Positions 59,917 through 64,000 of a stretch of 64,000 bases of DNA are shown piece after piece. A program made the translations under genes and the position numbers. Numbering within the stretch: the first letter of the stretch is position 1; every line of letters starts with the position of its first letter. The stretch spans positions 1 to 64,000 of the forward strand of contig NZ_SJXM01000011.1 of the NCBI RefSeq assembly GCF_004336805.1. The letters run 5' to 3'. The notes below the pieces were generated by a model that did not search any database, was not told the origin of the DNA, and saw only the letters and a program-made list of their open reading frames with translations. Source of the stretch: Aeromicrobium sp. IC_218. Its GTDB lineage: Bacteria > Actinomycetota > Actinomycetes > Propionibacteriales > Nocardioidaceae.

Positions 59917-61205
59917 GCGAGGAAGGCCCTCAGTTCAGCGACACCACGCCTGCAGAGGTCGAGGGCCTGATCCGGCGGGTAGTTGGCTGGAAGCGACATC
60001 TTCATGACGAGGTGCGACTTCGGATCCTCGGCCACGAAGTCGCGCATCGCCTCGACGATCGACTTCTGCTGGACGAACTCGGCGTACCGATTCGCTGGGT
60101 CGGTCGCGAGGTATTCCGTGGCGTCCTCCACGCCGCCGGCATGAAATGACGCGCGACGGACGATGCACCCGAAGCAGACCCCGCAGGAGGCGCCAGGGGA
60201 TGCACCCTTGAAGCGCGCGTCCGTGTGAGCGCAGGAGTTGGAGGCGCTGAGGTAGCTCGACGTCTCGTCCGCACCTACCAGGGAGGCGAGGTTGGAGAAC
60301 ATCTCGCCTTTGGTGAGTGACTGGAAGGGATTCTCGATCAGGCCATGAGCCCCGACCTTGATGAGCACGTCCTGCAACTCGACAAGGAAGCGAGGATGCG
60401 TCGTATGGGTCGAGAGCGCCCCACGGCGCTCCGGTCCGAGCGGAGGATTGAGCGAGGCGAACCCGTTCTCGGGGATGTAGAGAGCGCCGCCCGACTGCTC
60501 CGCCGCGGCCAGCCCCAGAGCGAGGAACAGCAGCGAGCGTGACCGGCTTGAGGGCTCGGTTGGAAACGCCGTGCCATTGAGGCGCTTCGAGTTCCGGTTG
60601 AGGGCGACCCGCCGATGGACGATCGGTCGCCCAGGAGCGAGGGCACGGATTCGAGCAACGAGGTCCTTCTGGAACGGCGAGATCGACGGCGCGCTGAAGT
60701 GCGAGACCAGCTGCAGGGTCGATCCGGCCGCTAGCTCAAGCGCCGCCGTTAGCGCACCTGCTGCGGAGTCGGCGCCGCCGCTGAGCAGGACCGTTCGCCC
60801 AGGGGTGGGGTCCTCAAGTGCGAGCTGCTCGATCGCACTCGGGGCAGCCTGCGCGAACCGGAAGGTCCACCGGTCACCAGTAAGGAAGCCGACCACGGAG
60901 GCCAGTTCTTCGGCCTGTGCCCTCCAGGCGTCGGGATTGTTGACCTCGACGGTCAGGTCGATGTCACGGGCGTTCCAGTCGGAGCCGCCGCCCTGGCGTC
61001 GTACCGAACGGTCCGCAGAGAAGACCCCGAGGGCGAGTCGGACGAAGTCGATGTTCCCTGCGCCCACGAGGCCGAACGAGCTGAGATGCTCGTCGAGTGG
61101 TCCACCGAACGTGCTGTTCGATGACGACTTGCTCCAGAGCAGGACCTCGTCGAAGCCCCCCGCATCGGCAGTAGCCTCGTCAGTGGTCAGCAGGAAGGTG
61201 GTCAT
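59913..61205 (-). CDS. qatC: QatC, QueC-like PP-loop protein
   Basis: 430 residues, longer than QueC (about 220-230) because of an N-terminal extension of about 135 residues. The PP-loop ATP pyrophosphatase motif is SGGADS at 142-147, and a four-Cys zinc site lies at Cys325, Cys341, Cys344 and Cys347 (CGVCFGC). QueC makes 7-cyano-7-deazaguanine; no queuosine or deazapurine genes occur here, so the protein belongs to the defence branch. ATG overlaps the qatB stop. Its neighbours in order confirm the assignment. Confidence 0.9.
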   Translation of the reverse strand: MTTFLLTTDEATADAGGFDEVLLWSKSSSNSTFGGPLDEHLSSFGLVGAGNIDFVRLALGVFSADRSVRRQGGGSDWNARDIDLTVEVNNPDAWRAQAEELASVVGFLTGDRWTFRFAQAAPSAIEQLALEDPTPGRTVLLSGGADSAAGALTAALELAAGSTLQLVSHFSAPSISPFQKDLVARIRALAPGRPIVHRRVALNRNSKRLNGTAFPTEPSSRSRSLLFLALGLAAAEQSGGALYIPENGFASLNPPLGPERRGALSTHTTHPRFLVELQDVLIKVGAHGLIENPFQSLTKGEMFSNLASLVGADETSSYLSASNSCAHTDARFKGASPGASCGVCFGCIVRRASFHAGGVEDATEYLATDPANRYAEFVQQKSIVEAMRDFVAEDPKSHLVMKMSLPANYPPDQALDLCRRGVAELRAFLA

Positions 61206-62014
61206 TCGCCGTCCCCGAAGATACGGCTCAACTGGTCGATGCCGCCCTGAATCGCCGCGGCGATCTCCTGCTCTGTAGGACCGGTAGAGTTCAGCGTCAC
61301 CTGGCTGGCGTAGACCTCGGCCGCGTAACGGATCTCCTGCTCGGCCTCCGCCCGTTTCTCACGTGAGGGCTCTGCGCGGATCGTGTGACCGACCTCGGTG
61401 AGCGTGACGTCGGTGATCATGAGTTCAATCGATCGGCGGACGATGTCGTCGGGCGTCGGGGTCTGGTCCGGCGAACTCTCGAGGATCCACTCAACGACCT
61501 TGGCGATCGTCTCGCGCGACTCGTCGTCGGCGATGGTGCTGTCAGAACGGCTGTCGAAAGCTGCCTCGACGATGCGCGTACCGATGGCAACCACGCTGCC
61601 GAGCGCCTGCAGCTCGCTGTAGTTGAGGCCCGCCTGCTCGAGGGTTGCCCGGTCCCCCACGGCGTAGGCACGGGCAAGGGCTCCGGCTCGACCGGCCGCA
61701 CGTGAGGTACGGCTTGATGAGCGACTGGCACCGCCGCCCGACCGCCCGCCGGACCCGCTGCCGCCGCCGCGAGCCCCGCCTCCGCCAGCACCAGGTCCGT
61801 CGCCCCCGCGGCCACCGCCGGAGATGATTCGGATGGCCGGGCGCAGATCGACGTTGGGCGCAACAACTGGCTGACCAGGAGGTGCCGCATCCCCTCCGCC
61901 GTCCGGCGCGGCGGGTGCAGCCGGCGGTACGTCATTCAGCCAGTCAGCGATCAAATTGCGCAGATCCTTGGCGTCCTTGCTGCCGCTCCCGCCGAACGCT
62001 CCGCTAGTTCCCAT
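61202..62014 (-). CDS. qatB: QatB-like protein
   Basis: 270 residues. Begins MGTSGAFGGSGSKDAKDLRN. A long Gly/Ser/Pro/Arg-rich, low-complexity stretch (about residues 35-110) is followed by a helical domain (ARAYAVGDRATLEQAGLNYS to the end). Recognition rests on position between the KAP ATPase and the QueC-like gene, since QatB has no well-known motif. Its start lies 11 bases inside qatA, and its stop overlaps qatC. The glycine-rich part is probably a flexible linker; the partner surface is unknown. Confidence 0.75.
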   Translation of the reverse strand: MGTSGAFGGSGSKDAKDLRNLIADWLNDVPPAAPAAPDGGGDAAPPGQPVVAPNVDLRPAIRIISGGGRGGDGPGAGGGGARGGGSGSGGRSGGGASRSSSRTSRAAGRAGALARAYAVGDRATLEQAGLNYSELQALGSVVAIGTRIVEAAFDSRSDSTIADDESRETIAKVVEWILESSPDQTPTPDDIVRRSIELMITDVTLTEVGHTIRAEPSREKRAEAEQEIRYAAEVYASQVTLNSTGPTEQEIAAAIQGGIDQLSRIFGDGE

Positions 62015-63887
62015 GGGTGCGGCCCCAGTGCTCGCGTACTTCCCTGATGGTGTTGCGCACCGGGCTCGAGGCCGAGCCGACATCCCAGGCAGCGAGTACC
62101 GCTTCGAACGCTTCAGGAGTCTCCGGTTTGAGCCGCATAACAGTGCCCACCCTTACCTCACCCGGCGGCAGCAACTTGAGCGCTGCGACTGTCGCCGCTT
62201 CCGTTCCAGGGTGCGTTCCCGTGAGGCGGAGGATGCCCGGCACTGAGTACTCCTGCAGCGTGGGCTGGTCGCGAGTCAGTCGGCCCAGGTGTCCGACCAG
62301 AACCTTGCTGTCGGCAGGTGATATGGCCCGAAGCGCGTCGTCGGTGATTGCCGTGCGATCGACCTGAACGCTAGAAGTCAGCGCGCTGGCAATGTCACGC
62401 AGACGCTGCGGGAGTGAATCGCTCACCAACTCGATGCCGGCGAAGGATGCAGCCAGGTAGAGATACCCGCTTATGTCCGACGCATCGAGCTGTGGCGGCA
62501 GCCTGGCCCACCGGATCAGAGAATCGGAGAACTGCTGCTCATCCGCCGCAGGCTCTGTGTCCATCGATGAAGCCTTCGAGCGCGCCTTCTTCTTCGGCGT
62601 CTCGTCTGCAGGCTCCTCGGCCTCTGGCACGTCGGCGGGAGGCGCCTCGTTCGCGGCGCGATCGAGTGCCTGGAGCTGGTCGCGGAGCTTCGTCTGCGCG
62701 AGCCAGTCCAGGACGGTCTTGAAGTCATCCTCAAGGAGGCGCTCGAGCATCATGAGCTTGGCGACGGCGTCGGAAGCCAGCGAGATGCCGCGGCGCGAGG
62801 CAACGGACTGCCGCACGTGCAGGTCATTCAAGAAGCGCTTGATGCGGCGTGGGTTGCCGCGGAACCTCTCGTAGAGCATCGGCGTCAGACGCGAGGCCGT
62901 GGCGAGCTCTCCGGTCAGATCCACGTCATCCGGGAGGGCCACGTCATCCAGCGAGCCGGCTTTCAAACGGAGCTGCGCCGTGGAGTCAACGAGGGCCTCA
63001 AACGAGACGGGTTCGAGGCTGCCTTCGGCAAGGAGCAGGAAGAGGTATGCCTGGGTGTCGAACTGGCTCAACGCCGGGATCGGGATCGTCGTCTGGACGA
63101 TCTTGTGCAGGTAGAGCTCGGCGGGCGTTTCACCATTGCCACGCTCGTTTTCTGGCGTTCCGAGCCGCTGCTGGATCGCATCGGCAACGCGGTCCTCGTC
63201 GGCGGCGATCACGAACGACATGCCCTTCGCCGAGAGGAACAGGCGGATGGCCTCGAGCGTCTCCACGACCGTTTCGGGAAGGCAGCGATCCAGGTCGTCG
63301 ACGAGCACCACGACGCGCGAGATGTGCGCCAGGCCGTCGGACTCAAGCAGCTCCGCGAACTCGTCGCGGAACCGTGCAAGGCCGCGCTCGGTCGGCTCGG
63401 TCTCGCCGTCGGTCGGCTCCTCGTTCACTAGATCGAGGACGTCCTCAACCTTCGGCAGTTGGAGCGTGATCGAGGTGAGTGCCGCCATCTTCATGGCTTT
63501 GGCCCACTTCACACGCTTGGCGAGCTTGAGCAGCAGGTTCCTGGCTTCCTCACCCGTCGAGGGGTCAATCTCGCCCTTGAGGGCGTCGAGCACCTCAGCG
63601 ATGAGGCTCTCTTTGGGGCCGACTGCCGGGTCATAGCTCCAGGGTTGCGTCGAAACGACCAGGACTTTCGTGTCCGCTGCCTCGGCGCGCCCTTGAACCT
63701 CCTGCTTCACCAACTCGAGAACGCTCGTCTTGCCGCTTCCCCACGAACCGGACAGGCCTAGCGCAATCGGATCCAGGCTCTCGTCAAGGACCGCGTCCGC
63801 GACGGTCTCGGCGACCGCCATGAACGACAGGAGATCGCGAGCCGAGGGCTCGTCAGACCAGAGCGAACCATGGCCAGCACCCGTCAC
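62004..63887 (-). CDS. qatA: QatA, KAP-family P-loop ATPase
   Basis: 627 residues. Walker A is GSWGSGKTS at 47-55, and Walker B is VVVLVDDLDRCLP, the DDLDRC form typical of KAP NTPases; FVIAADEDRVADAI follows. There are no obvious membrane helices, unlike many KAP proteins; only a mildly hydrophobic segment at LAKRVKWAKAMKMAALTSI could touch a membrane. It is the ATPase of the QatABCD anti-phage system. The GTG at 63887 is preferred over 63893, as it overlaps the stop of an upstream frame (GTGA), indicating coupled translation. Confidence 0.88.
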   Translation of the reverse strand: MTGAGHGSLWSDEPSARDLLSFMAVAETVADAVLDESLDPIALGLSGSWGSGKTSVLELVKQEVQGRAEAADTKVLVVSTQPWSYDPAVGPKESLIAEVLDALKGEIDPSTGEEARNLLLKLAKRVKWAKAMKMAALTSITLQLPKVEDVLDLVNEEPTDGETEPTERGLARFRDEFAELLESDGLAHISRVVVLVDDLDRCLPETVVETLEAIRLFLSAKGMSFVIAADEDRVADAIQQRLGTPENERGNGETPAELYLHKIVQTTIPIPALSQFDTQAYLFLLLAEGSLEPVSFEALVDSTAQLRLKAGSLDDVALPDDVDLTGELATASRLTPMLYERFRGNPRRIKRFLNDLHVRQSVASRRGISLASDAVAKLMMLERLLEDDFKTVLDWLAQTKLRDQLQALDRAANEAPPADVPEAEEPADETPKKKARSKASSMDTEPAADEQQFSDSLIRWARLPPQLDASDISGYLYLAASFAGIELVSDSLPQRLRDIASALTSSVQVDRTAITDDALRAISPADSKVLVGHLGRLTRDQPTLQEYSVPGILRLTGTHPGTEAATVAALKLLPPGEVRVGTVMRLKPETPEAFEAVLAAWDVGSASSPVRNTIREVREHWGRTHGN

Positions 63888-64000
63888 GACCACGCCGCCT
63901 CAGCCACCGACGCATCAATGGGTTCATCGCGGTGGGCTCGCCAGTCGGGTCTCTCAGCGAACCACCCGGCAGGATCCTTCTCAAGCGTCATCTCGCCACC
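63884..64000 (-). CDS. Partial upstream gene of the Qat operon (runs off the window)
   Basis: A minus-strand frame enters at the right edge and ends with TGA at 63884-63886, overlapping the qatA start by the GTGA pattern. The visible end contains LEKDPAGWFAERPDWRAHRD and finishes AEAAWS. An ATG at 63991 could be an internal Met or the start of a 35-residue peptide. Coupling to qatA suggests a further member of the defence operon. The family cannot be told from the visible part. Confidence 0.5.
   Translation of the reverse strand, partial: GGEMTLEKDPAGWFAERPDWRAHRDEPIDASVAEAAWS

Noticed and set aside
50834..64000. CRISPR array or toxin-antitoxin pair in the defence island
   Set aside because: No regularly spaced repeats were seen, and no short gene pair with recognisable toxin or antitoxin motifs.

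Overview
The window is high-GC DNA (about 70% GC by eye over the first 50 kb) with GTG/TTG starts, many one-to-four-base stop/start overlaps and many TANNNT boxes placed 6-8 bases before a start codon. These traits, the actinobacterial form of LeuS and the PhoP-type PHO boxes point to an actinomycete. A Nocardioidaceae member such as Aeromicrobium or Nocardioides is my inference. No rRNA, tRNA, CRISPR array or insertion sequence was recognised.

Layout. (1) 1-14.9 kb, housekeeping: the end of a fibronectin-type secreted protein, an acyltransferase-like membrane protein, holA, the DNA-uptake genes comEC and comEA, a DegV protein, leuS, a sodium:solute symporter with a small membrane partner, an M4 metallopeptidase with its emfourin inhibitor, and the KtrA/KtrB-type potassium uptake pair. 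(2) 15-36.7 kb, a cell-envelope glycopolymer region: three CDP-glycerol glycerophosphotransferase (TagF-like) polymerases, two of them fused to GT2 domains, four other glycosyltransferases, an acyltransferase-3/SGNH fusion, four stand-alone SGNH lipoproteins, a secreted endonuclease-fold protein, an IspD/TarI-type cytidylyltransferase and a ferric-siderophore reductase. The gene set fits making and O-acyl tailoring of a wall teichoic-acid-like polymer. (3) 36.9-39.7 kb: an M13 metallopeptidase and a lytic transglycosylase facing each other across a strong two-way terminator. (4) 39.7-49.9 kb: a phosphate-uptake (Pst) locus with pstC, pstA, pstB and three substrate-binding-type proteins, plus a sortase-fold protein that has lost its catalytic Cys and His. 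Two PHO boxes sit before pstC and before the last pstS.

(5) 50.5-64 kb: an accessory island. It starts next to a broken helix-turn-helix reading frame that looks like a recombinase tail. From there base composition is visibly less GC-biased and every gene is on the minus strand. Its right part is a QatABCD anti-phage operon (KAP ATPase, QatB, QueC-like QatC, TatD-like QatD) followed in the same direction by an ApeA-like HEPN protein. To its left is a restriction-modification-like operon: a PD-(D/E)xK nuclease domain fused to an adenine-methylase fold whose catalytic tetrapeptide reads APPF instead of NPPF, an HsdS-like specificity subunit, and a protein of unknown family carrying an RNxxxH motif typical of HEPN RNases. 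Three further unrecognised genes complete the island. The modified-methylase/HsdS/HEPN trio is my best candidate for an undescribed defence system.
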